Source of the DNA: Amoebophrya sp. A120
Lineage: Eukaryota > Sar > Dinophyceae > Syndiniales > Amoebophryaceae
Assembly (NCBI GenBank): GCA_905178155.1
Contig: CAJINV010000001.1
Span: 8,879,642 to 8,943,641, forward strand
DNA: 64,000 nucleotides
Direction of reading: 5' to 3'
The first letter of the stretch is position 1; each line of letters begins with the position of its first letter. The notes under the pieces are model-generated. The model had not been told where the DNA came from. It saw nothing but the letters and a program-made list of their open reading frames with translations, and ran no database searches. Positions 21,631-33,006 of this stretch are shown here, one piece after another. Made by a program: the position numbers and the translations under genes.

Positions 21631-24352
21631 ATGTCAGCGCAGTACCGAATGGAACCGGAGGAGCGGTTTGCGAGTGAGAATAACGGGGAAAGGGAGGGAT
21701 TGATAAAATCGTTATCGTCTGCCCCAAGTGGCCTCCGTTCGTCTGCAAATAGCAGATCGAAAAATCGTCGCGGTGCTAGCGAGGATGAAAACGTATTTTT
21801 GTACGACGACGAGACAGGAGCTATCAAAGGCAATTTGTCTGTTTTACACCTTGGGTTATCCCATTTCTTTTTCTTGACATCTTCGCTTTGTATGTCCGCC
21901 TGTCTTTGCAGCGGGTAGGGGTACGGGTTTGCGGTGCTGGTCCACAAGGAGCACGACCTTTCGATTATCTACCCTTTTGCAGCACCTATCCTCGTGTGAT
22001 ACATATAACTGCTGAGGACCTTCTACAATATATGAGGTGTGTCGAGATAGGGCCCATAGCTTGAAAAAACTGCACTTTTTCCTTTGATAGAAACTGATCC
22101 TGACGCTGAGTTGGAGCGCAAGGCCAAGTGGGTGCGTTGCCTTGTGGGCGGCTGCTGTGGCTGTCTACACATCTTTCTGTTGATGGTCTGGACTTTGTTG
22201 ATGCTCGGTTTAACTATCGGCATCCCCAAGTTGGAGGACAGCGAAGTAATTTCTGATTTCCTCGGCATTACGGACGACTTCGAAAATCAACTGCCTGCTG
22301 CGTGGAAAAAGGCAATCGGGCACCCACCTGCTACGGCCTCGTTTGCGCAACTAGCGGAACAGGAAGATGTGGATGTGGTCGCGAGCGATCTCCTCGGGCA
22401 GGCTGCTGCATCATGGCCTGCTACGCAACATGATCTTCAACGCAAAAGGTTTTTGGAAGCCACTGGAGAGGCGCAAGAAGCTGAAGATGCACAACAACCG
22501 TATCAGGTGGCGGCGATGACAACAAGCGCCCTGTTGCAATTGGGCGAAAAAGCAGGGGGTGGCGCTGGAGCGCCCCCGGGCACTCCTGTTTCGAAAAATG
22601 TCAAGGACATCATAGATGCTGCGTATGCTTGGCACGGAAATTTACCATATTGCAGTCCTACTTGAAGTTCGTGCTAAGTACTCCGCGAATCTGCTGGGGA
22701 AGGCTACAAGCATTCTCTTCGTGCATGATCAGAATTTATTTCAGTTCCTTGTTTGTCGTCTTTCCTGCTTGTGGTATTTCGTTTTGAGGCAAAGGCTTCT
22801 TTTTTCTGTACGAAAAGTGGCAGTTGTGATCACTTTGACTTTGCATATATCGATGATGGCGGGCACAGAGCAAAGTGTGTGAAAGTTTCCAAGCATACGC
22901 GCGCGCCATTCAAGAACGCGGCTGGGTACGTATTCTGGGTCTATGGTTTCTACGTGGTTTCCCCGAGCGAGTCGAACCTTCTCATCTACGTCTTCGGCTA
23001 CCTTTACGAGTCCTTCAACAAGTATTTCGGTCCGGGCAGCTGGTTTGACAAATCCATTGACGTGTACAAGAGGGGCACCGATAACCCGCCCAGCGCCAAG
23101 CCTGCGTCTTTTTTGGAGCAAGAAGAAGAACTGGGCGCCAGCTCATCTCCCATAAGTCACAAGGAGCTTCTTGTTGATGAGCAGGGGAACGAGGGCCACG
23201 AAAACCAGATGCTGCAAATCGAGCAGCTTGACCACGCGCCGCAGCGGCAATCAAAGTCGTACTATGTAGACCAGGTCAAAGATGGCAACATTAACTTGAA
23301 ATTCGGCAAGAAAATGCAGACAGCTGCGGGTATCAACATTGCTTCCATCGTGCTTCTCTTCATCGCAGTCGTCTGCCTGATGCGCCTTGGATGTTGCAGC
23401 TGCGGAGGTCCGAAGAAATATGGCAAGGGATGGTGTGTCACCATTGTCTTCTGGCTTGCGGTATGAATATTTTTTTGGTTTATTTTTTTATTCTTGACGT
23501 TGACGGCATTCACATTGAAGACGTTTTTCCGGTAAATTGACATATTGAATAAGATGAGCATGAGTCTGCTTAACTAAAATCAAGATGGTGTCGCATACTG
23601 TATGTAACTCTCGAAAAGCAGGCAAAATGATCTTCATCTTTGCCTTCCCGTCCCGTCTCATCTTGCTGGCGTCGCTCAGGTGGTCATAAGAGGTGGCACA
23701 ACATCACATTCCAATTTGATCTCCACAACCACAACAGATTGCATGCGACCTGACACTGTTGATTCTGCGGGGATGTATTCCCGGCTCGGTAAACGATGTG
23801 CTAAAGCCCGTGCAGTACTCCGTGGAGAAGTCCTTGGGAGCCGTGCTCGAAAAAGTGCAGGATCTAGATCTTTCGGGGACGCAGTGCGTCTCCGGATTCC
23901 AGTGGGGGCTGTACCGATTGATCGAAAGCGCGTCCCAAGGCGACCCCGACGCGGAGGCTGACCTGAAGCTCTTTGCAGGCGACCAGCCTGGGGCCGTGGC
24001 ACAGTTGAAGGCCTCCCGGTTGGCGAGCATCGCGGCGGCAGGCCCGGGCGCAACGGAGGAACAGGTGTATGCTTTGTGGACGGACCCGACCGCGGCGGCC
24101 GGTCGGACTCAGCTGCCGAATTTTCCGATTGACGATACCACGTGCAAGGAGGTCAATCAGGCTCTCAAGATTGACCTACCCGCACTGTACAGCGACGTTG
24201 TGACGCCGATGATCCTCAGCCCCGGGCCAGGGGCCACTATCGCCGAAATTCTCGGCTACGTGACCTTTTCCCTGACGATCGTGCTGCTGCTCGTCGGCAT
24301 GTTCTGCTACGGGCAGCTGAACCCGATGGCCGCCGCCGGGAAGAGGCGGTAA
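21631..24352 (+). CDS. Multi-pass membrane protein, unknown family
   Basis: Four exons inferred: 21631-21821, 22095-22622, 22869-23460, 23738-24352; about 641 aa. The last two introns are GT-AG and in phase (GTATGCTT to CACAG; GTATGAAT to AACAG). The first intron is a TIR element with no usable GT-AG solution. The start is the first ATG, followed by an acidic/Ser-rich N-terminus. Membrane segments: one near CLHIFLLMVWTLLMLGLTIG, two close together around INIASIVLLFIAVVCLMRLG and CVTIVFWLAIACDLTLLIL, and one near the C-terminus (TFSLTIVLLLVGMFCYG). Two large loops lie between them. This TM-loop-TM-TM-loop-TM arrangement recalls prominin or tweety-type proteins, but no sequence hallmark was recognised, so function is left open. 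Confidence 0.75.
21822..22089. mobile_element. Introner-like element in the membrane-protein gene
   Basis: Ends are TATCAAAGG and CCTTTGATA, with further complementarity inward (AA...GTTTT). Flanks GGAGC (21817-21821) and GAAAC (22090-22094) resemble a diverged 5-bp duplication. Removing the element plus one flank joins GGA GC to T GAT in frame. Joining after the AG of GATAG also keeps frame (GGA GAA ACT). Confidence 0.65.
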
Positions 24353-25354
24353 TCGTAATTCTATGTATATAGGTGAAGCTACGAAAAAATGATGAATCTC
24401 GGGATTATATTTTTTGCGTGGGTCTCCAGGGCTGTAAGAACTACATTGAAGGGATACATCCTTCCTAGAAGACACACAACTGCGCCCGGTTCTTTTTCTT
24501 TACCTCTCACAGTTGGCAATCCATCATTATCATCAACACGTTTTGCGTCGCCCATGGCTGTGTCTGACATCACATATTGACACTCACATGATATCTAAGA
24601 GTCAGATGTTGAACATAAGTAGTAGCTGTAGTAGTACACGTCGACCACACTTCTGCCTCGACTACAACTTCAAAATTAACTTTTACGTGGACACGATGCA
24701 GTGACACCAAATTTTGTACATTCTTGTAGCGTTGCGTGTTGGGGTGAGTTGTAAATAGTAATAGTTATAGTGTTGCTTTCTATTTGTGCGCATGAATGAA
24801 GATGACACGCAGAGCCGCTGAGTAAGTACTTAATGTCAATTCATCACCGCGACAAGTAATTTTTGCAGCTCGCCCTGATAAACATCACGCAACATAAGAC
24901 TCAAACACAAACTCAATAAAGACCGCCAATAAATTTTGTGAACATTCACATTGAATGATTGATGAGCTTCAGCAGAAAAACATGATAAAGAATGCGAACA
25001 GAATGAAAAGCACAAGCTAGTACTTGTATGCGAATCGCTGTGCCATGTTGTTCGCGTTCGCCTCACTCTACTCCCCAGTGGTCCAGCAGCACGTGTCGTG
25101 TGAGAATCAGGGCATAGAAGCAGTTCAAGAGGAATCTTAAACCCAATGTCTTCAACGCCATTGGTCATGTGCTTCCACTTCTCCACAAAAACGATTACTT
25201 CTAGTACGATTGAAAAACGTTAAACGTTTCTGAGACGGGAGAGATGAAGCGTGAGGGAGAGAATTAAAAAATAGGGCTTTCAACTACTAGCTTGGCCGTC
25301 TTGCAAAAATAAGTATTGGCTCACCTATAGAGCCATGCTGTCACTCCTATTCTT
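24353..25354. other. Intergenic, no gene recognised
   Basis: AT-rich spacer. A minus-strand frame (25186-24836) was considered but lacks any domain. Confidence 0.5.
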
Positions 25355-25801
25355 CTTCCCGATTTGAACTTGAGCAGGCACATGCACATCTTTGGGCTGC
25401 TACAATCGAAGCAGCACAATACCGGAGCGATGTAGCGGCTTGGTCGTGACTGGGCGCGCAGCCGAGTCCTGATCTCGGGAAGCTACGCGAACAGCACTTA
25501 TAATTGACTGCGCATCTTATGGTCGTCCGTGAAATTAAACCACTACAGATCGGTTAGCGAAAATGGCGCCGGGAGCTGCCCGCGGATGCCGCTTCGCGAT
25601 TGTCGCAACCTGCGCCATCACCGTGGTTTCCGGTTTTTCCGCGATCAAAACACGTAGCACTGCCGTAGGCGCATCTGCCAAGACGTCTCGCAGAGCTGCC
25701 AGGAGAACAACTGCGACAGCTCAAGTAGCAAGAAGTAGTGCACGCGCCACTCAAAGTTCTAAAAAAGAGCTGTCCAAGAACACAGCAGTGGGAACAAAGC
25801 C
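25355..25801 (+). repeat. Source-side copy of the 447-bp duplication
   Basis: Leader plus first 79 codons of the coiled-coil gene, shared with 7250-7696. This copy continues into the intact gene, so it is probably the original. Confidence 0.85.
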
Positions 25802-27043
25802 CGCTCCCAGCGTTGCGGAGCAGTGCGCGGAAGATGCAGACTGCTTGCCACCCCCAGCAGCCACGCCCATTGCGGAACTCGAAAAACTGAAACCGAGCGA
25901 GCTCGAGACGCTGCGGGGAAGTGTCGAGGACAAATTGGCGAAGGCAAAGTCCGATTTTGAGCAGTTGCAGGCGAAGCTGGCGAAAGCGCAGACCGAGCAC
26001 GCGCAGAGTCTGCAAGCTTTGAAGCAGGAGATTGGCGCGAAAAAGGACCAGGCCCAGGAGACGCGGCTGGCAACCCGCGAGACCGTGGCTGCGGACGCTG
26101 CCGCCGGCGCGAAGGAAGAGGAAAACCTGCAGAACTTGGACGGCGAGAACGCAAACCTCCGCAAGGACCTGCAGGCAAAGCGGGCTGCGGTCAAGCAACT
26201 CGTAGCAAAGCAGCCCTGCGGGAAGTGCACGGCGCACCAAAGCACCGCCTTTCTCACGCTCTGGTCCTCGGTGCGGGACGCGCCCGTATCAAAAGGAAAA
26301 ATCCCCCCTCCGCATATTGACAAGGCACGTTTTCGAGAATTTCTATTGCTGATTTGTGACCACAAACCGCCTCTGTGTTGCATGAAGGCAACTCCACAGG
26401 CTCCGCCGCATTCTAGCGGCGGTTTGTCGTGCTGTTGTACCCACAGCGTAGACGTCTGGCATGCAAAGCGCCAAGGCCAAAGCCTGTCTTCTGAGGCTTA
26501 ATATGGGTCTGTTGTCCTCGCCAGCAAGACAAAGCCGATTTGTGTACGCAAATCCAGCATCACCTGGCAAAGCCGATGAGTTCGGGCTGCTGACTGTTCC
26601 ACTCCCTCTTAGCGGTACCAGTTTCGCCCACGCCCACGCAAATCCAGCATCACAAGCTTCGTTTTGATATTGGGAGGGGGGATTTTTCATTCTGATAGCC
26701 CGCGAAGGATCTCATGGCCGAAATTCAGGCTGGTCAGCGGGAAATCCGGAACCTGGAGGACGATACCAAGGCGCTGGAGAAAAAACTTGTGCGCGAGGGG
26801 AAGCGGTTCGATGAGCGCACCCAGTTCCTGCGCACCAAGGTCGACGAGGCGGAAGCGAAGGCGGAGGTGGCACCGCCGGGGTTGGCGGCTGAAAAGTCGG
26901 CCGGCGTACGCTTGAATGACGCCCGGCAGGTGCGGCTGAAAGCTCGAAAAGCGGAGAACGACGACCTGCGAGGCCGCTTGGATGACCTGGCGAAAAAGGA
27001 GACTCGAATCCAAGAGCTCAACGCGGAGTGCGGCTGCAGCTAG
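25563..27043 (+). CDS. Putative secreted coiled-coil protein
   Basis: Function unknown. An ATG in a good context (GCGAAAATGG) begins a predicted signal peptide (GCRFAIVATCAITVVSGFSA), then a Ser/Ala/Arg/Thr-rich basic stretch. Two long charged heptad-like regions follow, one in each exon (for example KLAKAKSDFEQLQAKLAKAQ and LRTKVDEAEAKAEV), so a rod-like coiled coil is expected. Cys pairs (CGKC; CGC near the end) may form disulfides. Exon 1 runs to about 26285 and exon 2 from about 26699 or 26703. The intron is a TIR element. GT-AG splicing (GTATCA to GATAG) and exact removal of element plus one duplication both keep frame, differing by one Pro. About 354-355 aa. A truncated copy lies at 7458. 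Confidence 0.75.
26287..26697. mobile_element. Introner with 5-bp duplication GCCCG
   Basis: The ends TATCAAAAGGAAAAATCCCC and GGGGATTTTTCATTCTGATA are near-perfect TIRs of about 25 bp. Flanks are GCCCG at 26282-26286 and 26698-26702. The donor G is the last base of the left duplication and the acceptor G the first base of the right one, so GT-AG splicing adds exactly three nucleotides. The interior contains a repeated CGCAAATCCAGCATCAC. Confidence 0.88.
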
Positions 27044-27763
27044 CAAGTGCCGCTGACATTCCGTCCCGCCGAGAAGTATACATCGTGCTGCAGGTGCAAA
27101 AAAATGAAAATGTCAAAAAAAAATGACGCACTGATCGTTCAGTTTCTGTTTTCCAGCGCTCGTCTACATAGTACTTAGCCGAAACTTGGATATTCGCTGC
27201 ACTACCTAGAGGGAATATCCTGTACCTATTTCATGTTTCGTGTAACTCATTCTTGAACTGCTGCTGCTGGGGTCGCAAAGCAGTGGCGAGAACGGTGCAA
27301 TCCCAGTGCCCTTCATCAAACAGATGTTCCTGTTCGACTTTCGTGCCGTGGAATACTAACCGTTGCGTCTGCGTGGCGCGACTAGAAAAGCACATTTCGT
27401 CCTCGACGTTCGTTCTCTTTCTTTGTCTAATTTACTGTCAGAGGGGATGGAGTAGGGTCGTTTGGAATGCGCACATCATGCAGAAATATATGAATCGAGA
27501 GTGTGAGGAACGACGAGTGAGGAAGTCGCTTGAAGACAAGGACGATTGTCGGTGAATGAAGTTGCCGTGTGAGAAATTATTTCGTTCATCATGAGGCTAT
27601 GATGCAGATGCAGACGACGCGCACAGATCCAGATGACCTCGGACGACTTACTTCAAAACCAGCGAAGTGGATGTCTATGAATAAAAGATGGACTTCCTCG
27701 ATGCTCCGTCTGTACTAACGCCGTAGAAGTGGTCGTGGAGCTTGAGCAGACCGATCTTTCATC
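27044..27763. other. Intergenic, upstream of the kinesin gene
   Basis: Only short frames with no recognisable domain. Confidence 0.5.
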
Positions 27764-30700
27764 ATGAGCGTTGCGGTTGACCGTGCTGCATCCGCGTTCG
27801 CGGCCACAGGGAGCAGCCCAACGTTGGAGCAGGTTCCCGGGCAGCAGCCGGCGTTTATCGTGCCGCAAATGATGGGTTCGCTCCAAATGGGTGGCAGCTC
27901 GTCTTCCACCGCACCGAGCCACGTAGTGGGCGCTACTTCGTCTACCAGTGCAACCGCGACAGCAAGCAACAGCGAAATAACGGGTGGAGCAGGCGCGACG
28001 CCTTCCAGCGGGGCGCAATACTTGCAGCACCACAGCCATCTGATGCCGTCAACATCAACAGGTGGAGCGGGACAGCTGGTGTCAGTCGGAGGAGCTAATA
28101 GTACAGCCGTTTGCACAGCGGGCCCGCCACCAGCACCGTTAGTGCTAGCAGGAACCAGCTCCGCGGCCACCGCTGGCGGTGCGAACGCTGCGTCTTCAGG
28201 AGACGCGAGCAACAATATTCTGGTTGCCGTTCGTTGCCGGCCGTCGCTACGGGGTCTGGACGAGGCTGCCCCGATCGTGAAAGTGCTGGACGACAGCATG
28301 GTGATTCTGCAGGACCCGGGACAGGAGCTGCAGGGAGACTACCTGCGGTTGCACAAGAGCCGGGAGCGCCGCTACAAGTTCGACTACGCGTTCGGGGGCG
28401 AGGCAAGCACAGAGCATGTGTACCGCAAAACGGCACGCAGCCTGATTCCCTCCATATGGCTTTCTCAAACGTTACATTCTCAACTGTTACACGAATCTGT
28501 GATGCAAGAACAGCAAAAGGGAAAGCGGGAAGATTGCGCGTTTTGCATTACAAATTTGGAACGGAATATAATGCTGCTTAGCCCTTCGACAGTTTGTCAT
28601 GCGAAGTACCTTGATCGCGTGGAGGCTGATGGCGATTTTGCATGACAAATTCTTGGGACAGTTGAGAGCGTAGCGTTTGAGAGCTCCATACTCCATTTTG
28701 AACGGGTACAACGCCACCGTGTTCGCGTACGGAGCCATATCAAATGCAAAAATGTCTGGGTCTGGAAACTTGTAATGCTAAAGGTGAATGATAGACGTAC
28801 TTCAGTGCGCAGCTATGCATAACAAATTTTCTGGCTGCCATGTCTTACGTATTCCGCATGGCAAACTGCGTTTTTGCATGACAGGCGCGAGGGCCTTTTC
28901 GTGCCTATGCAACGCAGATTCTCGAGTCATGCCAGACGAGCATGACAAACTTGCATTCTTCCAGACCCAGACATTTTTGCATTTGATAAGCCACCGGCGC
29001 GGGCAAAACGCACACCATGATCGGGGGGGACGAAGACGCGCACCACCAGCACCACACGGGAACAAAAGACCCCGGGATCATGTTTCTGATCCTACGCGAT
29101 CTCTTCTACCTCGTGCAAGAGCAAAAGCAAAAAAGCGCCAGCGGGGGTGGTGGGGGAATAAATGGTGGTGTACTAGCGGGGGTGGACGAGACGAGTGTAG
29201 GAGATGATGATCCAGGTGGAGGAGGAGGCGCAGCAGCTGCTCCAGGTGGAAAAACGTCAGATAAGAACAAAGACAAGTCGATTGCTGTAAAATGCAGTTT
29301 CTTGGAGGTCTACAACGAGAACATCAGAGACTTGCTGCTGCCGTCAGCAAAGGCCGATGGCTTGGAATTGCGCGAGGATCCTGTCAAGGGTTGCTACGTC
29401 GCCGGTCTGCAGGAGCTGCCTGCCCAGTCCGTCGATGAAATCATGGCGCTGCTGCACCTGGGAAACAAAAATAGGTACGGCGGCAGAGATATTAAGCAGT
29501 ATGTTTTCTCGATCATCAGTAGGTCGAGTAGATTCAGATCCTACATACTCGTTTGCAACTGTATCTGTTGTTTTGTTCGCTGTACGTACATAATCATAAA
29601 TCTCAATAACGTCCATCCAATCATGGTAGGACGACGGAGGGCACCGCCGTGAATGAGACCTCTTCCCGATCACACGCGGTTTTGCAGTTGCATGTGGAGG
29701 AGAACCTTGGGACCGGGCAGACTTCCATCGGGAAGCTCTCGCTAATCGACCTTGCTGGGTCGGAGCGCGCTTCCAAAGCGCTTTCAAAGGGAGACCGCTT
29801 GATTGAGGCATCCAACATCAACCGCTCCCTGTTGGCACTCGGAAACTGCATCAATGCACTTGTGGAGAAGAAACGTCAGAGCTTTGTCCCGTAAGAAGCG
29901 TTTTTGATGTGTTTACCGAGGCATGATGAAGAGCTTCGAGTAAGTTGCATAGTCAATGGTAACATGATGCTTTACAACAACTTCGTCATCGAAAGTATTA
30001 TTTTGTTCCGAAGCGAAAAGCAGCTCCTGACCATGTCTCTCTGTTTCGCAGAAGCAGAACATCTTTCACCAGTGTTCTGCGAGTGTGTGGTCTTCTATCA
30101 AAACAACTACCAAATATTTTCCGTTTCATCACTTTGCAGGTACCGCGACTCGAAGCTGACTCGACTGCTGAAGGACAGTTTGGGCGGCAATTGCCGGACC
30201 TGCATGATTGCTTGCATTTCTCCCACCGCAAGCCACTACGAGGAAACAAGCAACACTTTGAAATACGCAAACCGCACGAAGAACATCAAGACGTCCCAGC
30301 ACTACCGGCGGAATTTGGTCACCACGTCTGCCGAGGAAACCGATGCTCAGGTCGCGGAATACGCTCAAATCATTGCCGAGCTGCAGAAGGAAATCTCCGA
30401 ATTGAAGGGCAAAGTGCACGTGCAGCCAGGACCGACAACAACGTCGTCGTATGCAAACATCAAAGACAGGCACGGCGGTGCAGGTGTGTTGACGTCGTCC
30501 TCGTCCGCAAGTGCAGCTGCCGTCCCGAAGGAAGCGGAGGTTTCCGAAACCGCGATTCTGGCATCGGAGAAGGCTTCGGAACGGTGGAAGACCGAGATGA
30601 TGTCAACGTTGGAAGAACGGGTCAAGCTTCAGCGACAGCTCATGGAGACAGAGACGCTGCAATCCCAGCTGTTGCTCGACCTGGAAGTGTCCAAACGTTC

Positions 30701-33006
30701 AAAGGAAAGCTGTCAGCAAGGTACTTACTCGTTCTGCTCAAGAACATACTGTGGATTTGGATACGGCAACGGCATTACATATTTTTATTTGCATCCTTCG
30801 TCACTGTTGTCACGACTCGACTGAGGCGGTTGAAGACCAGCACAGGGAAGGAATTCATAATCATTATACAAATTTCTGTACCCTCAAGACATGTTGATGA
30901 ATGACAGCACTTTGCACTTTTCACCCTGCTTATCGAACATCGATCTTCGATTTTAATTGTGCACGACAGGCACCGATGCCGACAAGGACTCGACGAGCGC
31001 CGGCCCCTCGCCCAAGAGCAGTGTCACCACCACCAAACTTCTCGCCGAGCACGAGGACCGACGTACCAATTTGCGCGCTGCGCTGGAGGAAAACCGAAAG
31101 AAAAGCCAGAAACTGCAATTGCAGCTGAAGGAGATCGCGGACAAGGACCTCCGGGCGTTTCTGGAGCTGCTGTACCGGGCACAGGTGCTCGAAGTCGAGC
31201 GCATGGAGCTGGACCACGTAAACGCAATGAAGCGTCAGGTCTTGGACCAGAAGGACCAGGATCTCCGTACTGGTTGCTTGTTTCTTTTCCGCTTCGTTCG
31301 TTTGTAAAGACAATTGTCAATTCATTGCATTGCTACTGGCATTGTTTTTGCGAGGGGCAGTCTGAATTCTGAAGGCGACAGCGACAGCCTTGATGACGAA
31401 CGAGAAGCAAAACCACCGATTTGTTGAAAATATCATGAACAGAAAATCTCCGTCACCAGCTGGACCTCCGAAACGAGTACTTGGGCAAGTTGTCGGGAAA
31501 TCTTTCCGTAGAGGACAAGCAGATGTTGCCGGGGCACGTGAGCCTGCTGGAGTCCACCATCACCTCGCCAACGCAGTGGAAACGACAACTCTCCAAAGAA
31601 CAGCTTGACGTACAGGAAAACGGCACATCGCTCGCGACCGACGAACTACAGCTCGTCGGCGCGCCGGTAGGACAAGCTCTTATTCTATGATAGATCATGA
31701 TCTGCATTTTCTGTTGTAGTTCCGATCACCTTGATGCTTCCTTGATAATTGCAGAATATTTTACTTTCGCTGTCACAACATGGAAACTTCTTCAAAACAT
31801 ACTCTTACTCAGCCCCGGTTTGCGTCCATTCCCGGGGTGGATGGGCTGCACGAACCAACGGACCCGTCAAGTCCCTCCGATGTGAAGGGCGGTATTGATT
31901 GGAGCGCCATCGAGGTGCCGCGAGCGAGCCGCATCAAGGGTGTTTCCCAGGAACTCGCGGGGCTGAACATCTTTGATCCCACGCCGCGCGACTTTTCCCT
32001 CGTAGACCACCATGACGCCGCTCGTGGCGGCCAGTTGATGTCCGGCTCGCTGGGAGCACATCATTCGCACTCGTCCTCCGCGTTGGTAGTTGGGGGGGCG
32101 AACAAAGAGAACGTGCGAACTGTTGTGAAATTCGACAACGCCGCATCTTCCGCTCAGCTGAAAAATGTAGGCGCGGCGGCGAGCGGCGGCTCCCTGGCCA
32201 GCTACCGCGGTGCGGGGTACCGCTCCCAGAGCGATCACGGGGCCGCTCTGGTACAACAGCTGCACAGCAAGACCGAGCACCACAGTAGCGCCACGACGCG
32301 GCCGCCTCGGAGTTCCCCCAAACGGCCGGACACCGGTCCGGTGCACTACTTCTCCCATCTCCCCAGCTCCTCAGGCGGAACGCGGTCGTCTCACGGTCCG
32401 CAGAAGAGCCGACCGAAAACCGACTACCAGCCGCAGCTGCGCTACGCACAGCGACACCAGCAGAACCACTGGAAGCACCTGCAACGCATGAAGGACACCG
32501 CCTTCCACAACGAGCGGCTGAATCCACCTCTGCAGCGCGCCGGAATCAGTTTCAAGCAGCACGTGGTGAACAGCGTGAATAACCAATACGGTAACAAACC
32601 CAATGCTGGTGGGCCCTCTGCAGGTGGACCCCACGCGCAGCCGCAGCACAGCAGCACGAACATACTGTCCTCGCACAGTACAACTACTTCTACACATCAC
32701 GCCCCGGTAACGTCCACCATCAGTACAACAGGGAACAGCGGACTCGGGAGTAGCGCAAACAACACCGGCGTTGGTGCTAGTGCGGTTGGCGCTAGTGCCA
32801 CGGGTGGTGTCGTTTCGGGTAGTGCCACGGCGAATGGCACACGAATCCAACCGCAGCATCACCCGATCGTGAGCAATTACGCCCAGCCCTACCACCAAAT
32901 CGCGTCCAAACGAAAGCCGCGGTCCTCGGTAGGGAACGCCACACGGCTTGCAGGAAAACTTATCGTAAATTCCAACGCCGGAGCAGGTCGAGATTTCCGC
33001 TTCTGA
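27764..33006 (+). CDS. Kinesin-8-like motor protein
   Basis: ATP-driven microtubule motor; kinesin-8 members act at microtubule plus ends, spindles and cilia. Exons: 27764-28454, 28696-28737, 28994-29474, 29630-29890, 30140-30720, 30970-31266, 31443-31666, 31813-33006; about 1256 aa. The first two introns are TIR elements without GT-AG; the other five are GT-AG with matching phase. The motor domain (about 148-541) begins ILVAVRCRP. It has the P-loop [13 protein letters not shown], switch I NETSSRSH, switch [10 protein letters not shown], then [31 protein letters not shown] and the neck-proximal [13 protein letters not shown] typical of kinesin-8. A Gly-rich insert follows the P-loop region. 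A coiled coil follows the motor, then a long Ser/His/Gly-rich tail. The N-terminal ~145 residues are Ala/Ser/Gly-rich. The family is firm; the kinesin-8 subclass is likely. Confidence 0.92.
28455..28690. mobile_element. Introner in the kinesin gene, duplication CTCCA
   Basis: Ends TATGG and CCATA, with inner arms containing CTCAAACG and CGTTTGAGAG. Flanks are CTCCA at 28450-28454 and 28691-28695. Exact removal plus one flank gives CCC TCC ATT TTG (motor sequence IPSILNGYN). No GT donor or AG acceptor is available at any sliding position. It carries four copies of a TGTVATGC motif. Confidence 0.88.
28738..28988. mobile_element. Introner inside the kinesin P-loop, duplication AGCCA
   Basis: TIRs of about 30 bp: TATCAAATGCAAAAATGTCT and onward, mirrored at the right end ending GCATTTGATA. 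Flanks are AGCCA at 28733-28737 and 28989-28993. Exact removal restores GGA GCC ACC GGC GCG (GATGAG of the P-loop). The nearest GT (GTACGG) is in the wrong phase and would delete motor residues. Confidence 0.92.

Noticed and set aside
24836-25186. Minus-strand 116-codon frame
   Set aside because: No domain, poor composition for this genome and no splice partners.
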